Below, piece by piece: positions 22,232 through 28,214 of a stretch of 33,744 nucleotides of DNA. The position numbers and the translations under genes were made by a program. Origin of the DNA: CAZIPE01 sp964541305 (GTDB lineage: Bacteria > Patescibacteriota > Saccharimonadia > Saccharimonadales > UBA7683); the NCBI GenBank assembly GCA_964541305.1, contig CAZIPE010000011.1, forward strand, positions 1 to 33,744, in the 5' to 3' direction. Under the pieces are notes generated by a model that saw nothing but the letters and a program-made list of their open reading frames with translations, ran no database searches and was not told where the DNA came from. Every line of letters starts with the position of its first letter. Position 1 is the stretch's first letter.

Positions 22232-22471
22232 ATGTACGTCGTATATATTTTAAAGAGCAAAAAAACTGATAAGTTTTATATTGGCCAGACCACTAACTTA
22301 GAAGCACGTTTAAAAAGGCACAACAACGGGAATAATAAATCAACAAAAGCTGGCATACCATGGTCAGTTATATATCACGAGAGTTATCCAACCCGTTCAG
22401 AGGCTATAAAACGTGAGCAGCAAATAAAGAGCTACAAGGGTGGAGTAGCATTCAAGAAGTTGGTAGGATAG
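22232..22471 (+). CDS. Single-domain GIY-YIG nuclease (UPF0213-like)
   Basis: A 79-residue protein that is just a GIY-YIG domain. YVVYILKS and FYIGQTTNLEARLKRHNNG give the two strands, the tyrosine and the catalytic arginine helix; WSVIYHESYPTRSEAIKREQQIKSYKGG supplies the rest. Such small proteins are related to excision and homing nucleases, but their cellular role is mostly unknown. GGGTGG upstream may serve as the ribosome site. The gene sits exactly between a tRNA-Ser 5' fragment and an intact tRNA-Ser, 11 bases from the latter, which suggests a mobile origin. Confidence 0.88.
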   Translation: MYVVYILKSKKTDKFYIGQTTNLEARLKRHNNGNNKSTKAGIPWSVIYHESYPTRSEAIKREQQIKSYKGGVAFKKLVG

Positions 22472-22482
22472 GTTATAGACAC

Positions 22483-22574
22483 GGAGAGGTGTCCGAGTGG
22501 TTGAAGGAGCACGCTTGGAAAGCGTGTAATGTGAGCAATCGCATTCGCGGGTTCGAATCCCGCTCTCTCCGCCA
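22483..22574 (+). tRNA. tRNA-Ser(GGA)
   Basis: A complete type II tRNA with encoded CCA. The acceptor GGAGAGG pairs with TCTCTCC (one G-U), and the anticodon arm CACGC-TTGGAAA-GCGTG gives anticodon GGA for UCC/UCU. The long variable arm is GTGAGCAATCGCAT-like, and GCGGGTTCGAATCCCGC is a perfect T-arm. Confidence 0.95.
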
Positions 22575-22583
22575 GAAAAGATT

Positions 22584-23324
22584 ATGAAAAAATATAATGT
22601 TGGAATTATTGGTTACGGCGATTTTACGAAAGTAATGCTCGAGTATCTTGAATCATACGCCAGTATGATTGTTTCTTCGCGCTCACATAAAAAGGGCGAT
22701 GCAGGGTTTGGCGCAAAATTTGCGCCAGTAGATGAAGTGCTATCACAGCCAATTATTATCGCATCCATCCCCTCACAATTTTTTGAAGAGTTTTTTTCGG
22801 CACACCACAAACTTATTAACCCGGATGCGCTGGTTATTGACGTTTGCTCGGTAAAGGTTAAACCCCTCAAGATACTTGAAGAGCTGCTGCCAAGTTCTTG
22901 TTCAATAATTGGCACGCACCCGTTGTTTGGACCTGCCTCAATCAAGCACAACAAAGGCAGACAGAGTCTTAAGTGTGTAGTTTCGAAGGTTAGGGCACCA
23001 GAGCGTACTCTCGAAACTCTGAATCAATTACTGCACGAGGAACTGGGTCTCAAAATAATACATAAAACGGCAGATGAGCATGATAAAGAAATGGCCCATG
23101 TTATGGGGTTGAGTCACTTTATCGGTCGAACGATGAAATCGATGAATATTACTACGAGTGAATTGAGCACACTTGCTTACGAAGATTTGCTAGACATGAA
23201 GCGAGTACAAGGTGAAGATAGCTGGGATCTTTTTTATTCAATTATGAAAGAGAACCCGTATACCGAAGAAGTAATTGAGCAGTTTAAGAAAGCTCAAGCT
23301 GAAGTAAGTTCACAGTTGATATAA
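22584..23324 (+). CDS. Prephenate/arogenate dehydrogenase-like protein
   Basis: A 246-residue protein of the TyrA family. The N-terminal Rossmann motif is GIIGYGDFT (8-16), IDVCSVKVKPLKILEELLP and GTHPLFGPAS are the substrate-side motifs, and HDKEMAHVMGLSHFIGRTM matches the helical domain with the family histidine. The usual reaction is oxidative decarboxylation of prephenate in tyrosine synthesis. No other shikimate-pathway gene is in the window, so a changed role is possible. The ATG lies only nine bases after the CCA of tRNA-Ser and no promoter fits between, so it is probably cotranscribed with the tRNA. Confidence 0.8.
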   Translation: MKKYNVGIIGYGDFTKVMLEYLESYASMIVSSRSHKKGDAGFGAKFAPVDEVLSQPIIIASIPSQFFEEFFSAHHKLINPDALVIDVCSVKVKPLKILEELLPSSCSIIGTHPLFGPASIKHNKGRQSLKCVVSKVRAPERTLETLNQLLHEELGLKIIHKTADEHDKEMAHVMGLSHFIGRTMKSMNITTSELSTLAYEDLLDMKRVQGEDSWDLFYSIMKENPYTEEVIEQFKKAQAEVSSQLI

Positions 23325-23325
23325 T
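23317..23325 (+). promoter_or_regulatory. Extended -10 promoter of the gene at 23332
   Basis: TGA plus a perfect TATAAT (23320-23325), six bases before ATG 23332. The TAA stop of the preceding gene is inside the hexamer. Confidence 0.55.
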
Positions 23326-23331
23326 AAAACT

Positions 23332-23988
23332 ATGAAGTTAACTAAATATGAACATTCGTGTGTTGTTTTAGAAAAAGATGGCAAAAGCCTTGTGATTGAC
23401 CCTGGTATTTTCAGCCCATCGTTTGAGGTGCCACAAAATGTTGTGGGCGTGGTCGTAAGTCATGAGCATCCGGATCATTTTGATATTGAAAAACTACAGC
23501 TAGTTTCTGGAAGTAATCCAGACGCAGTTATCTATACAAATCCATCAGTAGCGTCTCTCATCGGCGGTGATCTTAAAGCACGCGTTGTCAGCAAGCAACC
23601 AGGAGAGGGCGAGGTTGTTGGTAACTTTCAACTACAATTTGTCGGTGGGCAACATGCTGTTATTCGACTGAATATTCCAATATGTGAAAATCTAGGGGTA
23701 ATTGTAGATGGTTGTTACTATCATCCCGGTGATTCATACTTTGAACCAAGTGAACGATACGCCTGGTTGGGTATTCCGTTGAGTGCACCCTGGGCAAAAA
23801 TAAGTGAAACCGTAGATTTCATTAATTCTTCAAAGGCCAAAAAAGCTTTTCAAATTCACGATGCTTTATTAAGCGAAGCCGGTAGAATGGTTTATGATCG
23901 TCAAATTCAAGCTGTATGTAATGACGCAGATGTAGAACTCTGCTTTTTGAAGCCAGGTGAACAGATAGAATTAGACAATGAGAATTAG
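23332..23988 (+). CDS. Metallo-beta-lactamase-fold hydrolase (UlaG-like)
   Basis: A 218-residue metal hydrolase. The signature HEHPDH gives H44, H46, D48 and H49; GGQHAV and YHPGDS supply later metal ligands, with a further histidine in FQIHDALLSE. The short form and the opening MKLTKYEHSCVVLE resemble UlaG/UPF0173-type proteins rather than RNases or lactamases. The substrate is unknown. Its 3' end overlaps that of the convergent uppP gene by 18 bases. Confidence 0.85.
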   Translation: MKLTKYEHSCVVLEKDGKSLVIDPGIFSPSFEVPQNVVGVVVSHEHPDHFDIEKLQLVSGSNPDAVIYTNPSVASLIGGDLKARVVSKQPGEGEVVGNFQLQFVGGQHAVIRLNIPICENLGVIVDGCYYHPGDSYFEPSERYAWLGIPLSAPWAKISETVDFINSSKAKKAFQIHDALLSEAGRMVYDRQIQAVCNDADVELCFLKPGEQIELDNEN

Positions 23989-24774
23989 GGCGACGATTGC
24001 GGCGAGGGCGAGGCGGTAGTAGCCGAAGATGGCGAGAGAATGATTTTCGACCAACTTCAATAACCACTTGATTGCAACTATAGCGACAATATAGGACGTT
24101 ATCATGCCGACTGCAAAGAGGGGAGCGTCGCTCAGTTGGAGATTCCCGATGTTTTTATACAGATCGAGTGTCGTAGCGCCGACCATTATAGGCACTGCAG
24201 CGAAAAAGGAGTACTCTACAGCTGTTTTACGATCTAAGCCGAGTAGCGAACCACCAACTATAGTGCTTGCGGCACGCGATACACCAGGCCAAATACTAAC
24301 TATCTGAGAAAAACCAATGCCGAGCGCCTGTTTGTGTGTGATGGCGTCGATATTTTTTGACGAGCTTTTTGGGGTAAATCTTTCAAATACTATCAACACA
24401 ATTCCACCAACCGCTAAGCCAATTACCACCGTTTCTGGCGAGAACAATTTTTCTTTAATAAAATCGTGCAATACAAAGCCTGCAATTAGCGCGGGAAGGG
24501 TGGTGAGAAAAAGGGTCCATAAGCCACCCAGCCCACTGAAGCCATCTTTTTTATTGTTATCGTGTGTAGGGATCAGGCGCAAAAACCGCGTAAAGTAGAT
24601 GGTGACGACCGCCAAAATTGCAGCGAGTTGAATGACTACCTCAAATGTTTTGGCTCGTTCATCGGTAAAGCCAAGCAGATGACCTGTAAGTATCAGGTGC
24701 CCCGTTGAGCTGATAGGTAAAAATTCAGTTATCCCTTCAACAATTCCTTGAATGAGTCCGGTAAGATAGAGCAT
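23971..24774 (-). CDS. uppP: Undecaprenyl-diphosphate phosphatase
   Basis: A BacA/UppP-family membrane enzyme, 267 residues with about seven to eight spans. GLIQGIVEGITEFLPISSTGHLIL holds the first conserved motif (ExxxE, SSTGH) and SIWPGVSRAASTIVGG the second (PGxSRS-like). It dephosphorylates undecaprenyl-PP to recycle the carrier lipid for peptidoglycan and surface glycans, acting on the outer face of the membrane. A longer frame reaching 24873 is rejected, since TATCAT lies seven bases before ATG 24774 and the extra residues read like noise. It is divergent from the DUF4190 gene. Confidence 0.95.
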   Translation of the reverse strand: MLYLTGLIQGIVEGITEFLPISSTGHLILTGHLLGFTDERAKTFEVVIQLAAILAVVTIYFTRFLRLIPTHDNNKKDGFSGLGGLWTLFLTTLPALIAGFVLHDFIKEKLFSPETVVIGLAVGGIVLIVFERFTPKSSSKNIDAITHKQALGIGFSQIVSIWPGVSRAASTIVGGSLLGLDRKTAVEYSFFAAVPIMVGATTLDLYKNIGNLQLSDAPLFAVGMITSYIVAIVAIKWLLKLVENHSLAIFGYYRLALAAIVALILIV

Positions 24775-24781
24775 TACAACT

Positions 24782-24787
24782 ATGATA
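24782..24787 (-). promoter_or_regulatory. -10 element, leaderless start of uppP
   Basis: TATCAT on the minus strand, seven bases before ATG 24774. No strong -35 is visible. Confidence 0.45.
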
Positions 24788-24795
24788 GCGCACTT

Positions 24796-24825
24796 TTTAC
24801 AATTGTATATTCTTCCTGCTACACT
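24796..24825 (+). promoter_or_regulatory. Promoter of the DUF4190 gene
   Basis: TTTACA (24796-24801), 18 bases ending in TGC, TACACT (24820-24825). The start codon is about 27 bases further on, with an AAAGGAG site, so this transcript has a real leader. Confidence 0.5.
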
Positions 24826-24852
24826 TAAGGCATAACCACAAAGGAGACTTTT

Positions 24853-25182
24853 ATGTCGCAAGAACAGCAACATGCTACCGTAGCTAAAACAAATACCATG
24901 GCCGTCACCTCATTTATTCTTTCGTTATGTGGTGCATTCTGGATTCTGCCAGTTGTTGGCCAGATACTCGGTATTGTCTTTGGCATTATGGGAATGAATC
25001 AGATTAAAGAAACGAAAGAGCAGGGGCGTGGACTGGCACTCGCGGGGGTAATAATTAGTGTGGTGAGTATTGTTCTGGTCATACTCCTGATTGGGCTTCT
25101 GATTGTTGTTATCGCAGTGAGCGAAGACAAAAGTAAACAGGTAGAACCTACCATAGATTACCCAACCTACCAGAGCTACTAA
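24853..25182 (+). CDS. DUF4190-type small membrane protein
   Basis: A 109-residue protein with a short polar N-terminus and two long hydrophobic segments (about 17-49 and 62-93). The first carries the Gly/Pro-rich LPVVGQILGIVFGIMGMNQI, followed by a charged QIKETKEQGRGLALAG loop. This is the DUF4190 pattern. The family's function is unknown. It has a clear Shine-Dalgarno site and a leader, unlike its divergent neighbour. Its stop overlaps the stop of rlmH by a few bases. Confidence 0.8.
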   Translation: MSQEQQHATVAKTNTMAVTSFILSLCGAFWILPVVGQILGIVFGIMGMNQIKETKEQGRGLALAGVIISVVSIVLVILLIGLLIVVIAVSEDKSKQVEPTIDYPTYQSY

Positions 25183-25649
25183 GAGTGGTGGTATTTTTCA
25201 CCGGCTAATATGCTGTGAGCGCGGTAGAGTTGCTCAACAAGCACTAATCTTACAAGTTGGTGGGGAAATACAAGTGGTGAAAGTGACCAGATGAAATCAG
25301 CTCGCTCCTTCATGTTATCCGTGACACCATACGATCCGCCGATAACAAAAATGAGGTGCGTGGTGCCATTGTTTAAATGTTTTTGAATCGCATCGGCGTT
25401 TTGGGTTGACGAGAGTTGCGTACCAGCTTCGTCGAGCAGTACAACTTTGTCTTTTTTATCAATATTCGCAAGTAATATTTCGGATTCTTTCAATTTTATT
25501 TGCTCGGGGTTCATTGATGAGCTAATTTTGGCCTCAACCAACTTCCATTCGAGTGAAGTGTAGTGTGAAAGCCGTTTTGAATAATCTTCAATTGCCGGCT
25601 GGAGCTTAGGGTCGTGTTTTTTGCCGATGGCTAAAATAGTAATCTTCAT
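25179..25649 (-). CDS. rlmH: 23S rRNA (pseudouridine-1915-N3)-methyltransferase
   Basis: A 156-residue SPOUT methyltransferase. The start MKITILAIGKKHDPKL, the LLDEAGTQLSS strand, the trefoil-knot FVIGGSYGVTDNMKERADF and the tail FPHQLVRLVLVEQLYRAHSILAGEKYHH are RlmH signatures. It methylates pseudouridine 1915 in helix 69 of 23S rRNA on the assembled ribosome. A longer frame up to 25685 is rejected because the -10 lies within it. It shares a palindromic promoter with the AlkD-type gene. Confidence 0.95.
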   Translation of the reverse strand: MKITILAIGKKHDPKLQPAIEDYSKRLSHYTSLEWKLVEAKISSSMNPEQIKLKESEILLANIDKKDKVVLLDEAGTQLSSTQNADAIQKHLNNGTTHLIFVIGGSYGVTDNMKERADFIWSLSPLVFPHQLVRLVLVEQLYRAHSILAGEKYHHS

Positions 25650-25656
25650 ATCTGTT

Positions 25657-25666
25657 AGTGTACACT
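25657..25666. promoter_or_regulatory. Palindromic double -10 between rlmH and the AlkD-type gene
   Basis: AGTGTACACT is a perfect 10-base palindrome that reads TACACT on both strands. On each strand the hexamer ends exactly seven bases before a start codon (ATG 25674 plus, ATG 25649 minus). The two start codons are symmetric about the palindrome, so one element should drive both leaderless genes. Confidence 0.55.
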
Positions 25667-25673
25667 TGAAATT

Positions 25674-26384
25674 ATGATAGACCAACTAAGAAATGAGTTA
25701 AGAAGTCTTGCGGACCCCCAAAGAGCGGAGTCTGCAATATGGTTTTTCAAAACGGGCCCTGGTGAATACGGAGAGGGCGACTTGTTTCTCGGTATTACCG
25801 TACCCAATCAGCGGAAGGTAGCAAAAAAATATCAAGATATTCCACTTTCAGATCTGAAAGAACTGCTTCACAGTAAGTGGCACGAAGAACGTCTAACGGC
25901 ACTCATTATTATGGTCGGGCAGTTCAAAAAAGGCGATGAAAAACATCAAAAACAGCTGTATGAATTGTATTTAACGCATACCGACAGAATCAACAACTGG
26001 GATTTAGTCGATACGTCGGCGCACCATATCATCGGTGGTTATATATATCATCACCAAGAACTTCTGCCCACACTAGATGCGCTAGCCCAGTCGAATTCAT
26101 TATGGGAGAGGCGTAGTGCCATTATTGCAAGTTCCTATTTCTTAGGCAAAGGAGAGCCAGATATCACCATCTCACTGGCAACCACACTTTTGAATGATAC
26201 AGAAGATCTGATGCATAAAGCAGTGGGTTGGATGCTACGCGAAATGGGGAAGCGCTGTGATCGAAAATTGCTCTTAGATTTTCTTGATGCGCACGCCCAC
26301 GAAATGCCACGCACCATGCTCCGCTATTCAATTGAACACCTGGATGATTCAACGCGTAAGAAATATCTCGCACTAAAAAAATAG
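25674..26384 (+). CDS. DNA alkylation repair protein, AlkD-like
   Basis: A 236-residue all-helical HEAT-like repeat protein of the DNA alkylation repair family. FFKTGPGEYGEGDLFLGITVPNQRKVAKKY near the N-terminus, NNWDLVDTSAHHIIG in the middle and ERRSAIIASSYFL, AVGWMLREMGKR further on match the AlkD pattern, including the Trp and Asp of the base-removal site. AlkD-type glycosylases release N3- and N7-alkylated purines without base flipping. The TAG stop forms the first bases of the terminator stem. Confidence 0.88.
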   Translation: MIDQLRNELRSLADPQRAESAIWFFKTGPGEYGEGDLFLGITVPNQRKVAKKYQDIPLSDLKELLHSKWHEERLTALIIMVGQFKKGDEKHQKQLYELYLTHTDRINNWDLVDTSAHHIIGGYIYHHQELLPTLDALAQSNSLWERRSAIIASSYFLGKGEPDITISLATTLLNDTEDLMHKAVGWMLREMGKRCDRKLLLDFLDAHAHEMPRTMLRYSIEHLDDSTRKKYLALKK

Positions 26385-26406
26385 CCCGGTCTCGCATGCC
26401 GGGCTA
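26382..26406. terminator. Rho-independent terminator after the AlkD-type gene
   Basis: Stem TAGCCCGG/CCGGGCTA with a nine-base loop, followed by TAGTTTT on the plus strand and preceded by a run of A, so it could also end transcripts from the minus-strand FAS1 gene. The stem includes the stop codon. Confidence 0.8.
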
Positions 26407-26421
26407 TAGTTTTACGCTAGA

Positions 26422-26453
26422 AGTACCTACCTAGCTAGCTAGGTAGTAGTACT
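26422..26453. repeat. Near-perfect palindrome at the end of the FAS1 gene
   Basis: CTACCTAGCT/AGCTAGGTAG (26427-26446) is a perfect 20-base palindrome with no loop. AGTAC and GTACT extend it on both sides with a small bulge. It covers the last codons of the FAS1 gene and its stop. There is no U-run next to it. Confidence 0.6.
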
Positions 26454-27004
26454 CCGCCGATTACATGCACAACTCCATTGTCTGCATTTACATCAGCTTT
26501 TTCTACCATTACTTTGTTACCCTTGGCGTCAGTGAGGTACACTTTGCCGTCAGTGATAGAAACAGTAAGTTTACCGCCCTGCACCGTTGTTATTTCTTGG
26601 CCATCTTTTAGATCTTGAGCCATTACTTTTCCAGAAACGACGTGGTAGGTAAGAATTGACTTAAGTTGATCGACATTTTCAGGCTTCAGAAGTGTCGTGA
26701 GTGTACCTTCCGGTAGTGCCTCAAACGCTTCGTTGGTTGGTGCAAATACGGTATATGGGCCTGATGCTTGTAATGTGTCTACCAAGCTCGCTGCTTTTAC
26801 GGCCGTTACCAGAGTGGAGAGACTTGGTGTATCGGACGCCACTGCAACAATTGTTGCTGAACTTTGTTGCTCCTGTGATGTAGGGGCAGCATCTTTATTG
26901 CTACTATCATCGTTGCGATTCACTGCCCAAAATATTCCGCCACCAATAATCAGAACGGCGACTACGCCCACTATTATCCCAGTTGATTTGTTGTTACTTT
27001 CCAT
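26435..27004 (-). CDS. Membrane-anchored fasciclin (FAS1) domain protein
   Basis: A 189-residue protein with one N-terminal membrane anchor (about 9-28, IIVGVVAVLIIGGGIFWAV), a Ser/Gln-rich linker to about 52, then a single FAS1 domain. SLSTLVTAVKAASLVDTL, GPYTVFAPTNEAFEALP, LTYHVVSGKV and DNGVVHVIGGVLLP are its conserved blocks. FAS1 domains mediate cell adhesion. AAGGAG lies at good distance before the ATG. It is just downstream of the TetR gene on the same strand (69-base gap), so TetR may control it as well. Confidence 0.92.
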   Translation of the reverse strand: MESNNKSTGIIVGVVAVLIIGGGIFWAVNRNDDSSNKDAAPTSQEQQSSATIVAVASDTPSLSTLVTAVKAASLVDTLQASGPYTVFAPTNEAFEALPEGTLTTLLKPENVDQLKSILTYHVVSGKVMAQDLKDGQEITTVQGGKLTVSITDGKVYLTDAKGNKVMVEKADVNADNGVVHVIGGVLLPS

Positions 27005-27033
27005 TATTTCTCCTTATGTGATTGATAAAAGCT

Positions 27034-27062
27034 AATATGTGTACCTCGGGTGTATGTGTTAA
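27034..27062 (-). promoter_or_regulatory. Possible own promoter of the FAS1 gene
   Basis: On the minus strand TTAACA (27062-27057), 17 bases, CATATT (27039-27034). It is a moderate match; read-through from the TetR gene is the alternative. Confidence 0.3.
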
Positions 27063-27073
27063 TGTGTGCCATC

Positions 27074-27661
27074 TTATTTCATTTTCACCTCCTTACTGGT
27101 TAAACTCCTCATCAAAAACTGGTGAATTGAGCCGGTAACTTCTGCGAGCTCTTCATCTTCAGGAGGGTTGGGGTAGTATTCCAATAGGAAGCCATTAATA
27201 GCGTGGGCGATAACTTTAGATTCTTTGGGAATTTCTGAAGCGGGTATGCTAAATTCTCCATTTTTTACGCCAACTTCCAATACCTCTTCTATGTGTAGAT
27301 AGCCTTTGGATGGAATGTAGCCACTGTTTAGTTTCAAAAAATCAGGTCTGAAATGGAGGTAGTACTTCAGTACAAATACCACATCTTCGATATGCTCGAA
27401 TTGAAATTTAATTCTACCCAATAGCATTTCTCCAGCTGACTCAAAAGTGGGAAGCTGTGCTCGAGCAACTCCTAGCTCTCTGTTTGTCTTTTTAAAGATT
27501 TCCTTTAATATTTCATCCTTGTCCTGAAAGAAGTGGTAAATGCTAGAAAGGCCAACGACAGATTCCTTGGCAAGCGTTCGCATAGAGAACCCTTCGTAGC
27601 CCTGCACGGCAAAGAGTTGTTTGGCGATTTCTATAATAGTGTTTCGTGTGTGTGCTGTCAT
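27074..27661 (-). CDS. TetR/AcrR-family transcriptional regulator
   Basis: A 195-residue repressor. The N-terminal helix-turn-helix is typical (IIEIAKQLFAVQGYEGFSMRTLAKE, GLSSIYHFFQDKDEILKEIF). The C-terminal ligand domain (about 60-190) is helical and does not reveal its effector. Two matching inverted repeats directly upstream of the start are the likely operators, so the gene should repress itself. The only gene downstream on the same strand is the FAS1 protein gene. No exporter lies next to it, unlike many TetR loci. Confidence 0.92.
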   Translation of the reverse strand: MTAHTRNTIIEIAKQLFAVQGYEGFSMRTLAKESVVGLSSIYHFFQDKDEILKEIFKKTNRELGVARAQLPTFESAGEMLLGRIKFQFEHIEDVVFVLKYYLHFRPDFLKLNSGYIPSKGYLHIEEVLEVGVKNGEFSIPASEIPKESKVIAHAINGFLLEYYPNPPEDEELAEVTGSIHQFLMRSLTSKEVKMK

Positions 27662-27668
27662 AATCTGT

Positions 27669-27682
27669 GTAACACTCGTTAC
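27669..27682. promoter_or_regulatory. TetR operator 1
   Basis: GTAAC-ACTC-GTTAC, a perfect inverted repeat starting eight bases upstream of the regulator's start codon, followed by AAT as in operator 2. Confidence 0.75.
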
Positions 27683-27692
27683 AATAAATAAT

Positions 27693-27706
27693 GTAACATA
27701 CGTTAC
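27693..27706. promoter_or_regulatory. TetR operator 2
   Basis: GTAAC-ATAC-GTTAC, with the same arms as operator 1 and the same AAT flank. The centres are 24 bases apart, and the pair covers the probable promoter of the TetR gene. Confidence 0.75.
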
Positions 27707-27835
27707 AATTCAATTGCAAGTACTTTCTATGTATTAAATTTAAAAAATCCATTGTTGCATGCAGTAAGGATAGCCAGGTATCCGAAAGAGGGCTAGGAGG
27801 ATTAGGTAATTCGGCAGTTAAAAAAGTAAAAGAAA

Positions 27836-27861
27836 AAGCCCATACGTTTTTGTATGAGCTT
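27836..27861 (-). terminator. Terminator of tRNA-Ser(GCT)
   Basis: On the minus strand a ten-pair stem (AAGCTCATAC/GTATGGGCTT, one G-U) with a six-base loop, followed by TTTCTTTT, a few bases past the tRNA 3' end. Confidence 0.8.
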
Positions 27862-27868
27862 CCTTTTC

Positions 27869-27961
27869 TGGCGGAGGAGGGGAGATTCGAACTCCCGCGC
27901 CGGGTTTCCCCAACCTAACGATTTAGCAAACCGTCCCCTTCAGCCACTTGGGTACTCCTCC
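27869..27961 (-). tRNA. tRNA-Ser(GCT)
   Basis: A complete type II tRNA with encoded CCA. The acceptor is GGAGGAG/CTCCTCC, the anticodon arm ACGGT-TTGCTAA-ATCGT gives GCT for AGC/AGU, and there is a long variable arm and a GTTCGAAT T-loop. Confidence 0.95.
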
Positions 27962-28004
27962 TCGTCAGCTACTTATTATAGCCTATAACTAACAGATACG
28001 AAAG

Positions 28005-28013
28005 TGGTATACT
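28005..28013 (+). promoter_or_regulatory. Extended -10 promoter of the gene before argS
   Basis: TGG plus TATACT (28008-28013), six bases before ATG 28020. The -35 region is poor. Confidence 0.5.
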
Positions 28014-28019
28014 TAGTAT

Positions 28020-28211
28020 ATGAAAGGTGAATTTCCAACTGTTCAACCTATAGAACTTCCAGGCGATATTATTGATGACCCTGCTGAACTTGAGAGCCTC
28101 GATCCTCCTGCATCTCCAGCGGAAGTTGCTGAGTTTAACAAGGCAATGGAAGAAATTAGGGAAGCTGAGAGGCGAGCTTGGCAGGAGACTCAGGGTATAA
28201 TTCTAGGATGA
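28020..28211 (+). CDS. Unknown 63-residue acidic protein upstream of argS
   Basis: A small acidic protein: a Pro-rich first half with many Asp/Glu residues and a helical, charged second half (VAEFNKAMEEIREAERRAWQE). It has its own leaderless-type promoter and ends three bases before the argS start, so the two are cotranscribed. I do not recognise it. Because the promoter sits on it, it may exist partly as the translated leader of argS. Confidence 0.55.
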   Translation: MKGEFPTVQPIELPGDIIDDPAELESLDPPASPAEVAEFNKAMEEIREAERRAWQETQGIILG

Positions 28212-28214
28212 CAC

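Noticed and set aside
24775..24873. Longer uppP start at 24873
   Set aside because: The 33 extra residues are unlike the family and overlap the divergent gene; TATCAT sits seven bases before ATG 24774.
25650..25685. Longer rlmH start at 25685
   Set aside because: It would overlap the divergent AlkD-type gene; RlmH proteins begin MKI and the -10 lies inside the extension.
11763..28211. Recoding of UGA as glycine, as in some CPR lineages
   Set aside because: UGA ends clear genes (Mur ligase at 11763-11765, small gene at 28209-28211) and no in-frame UGA interrupts conserved proteins.
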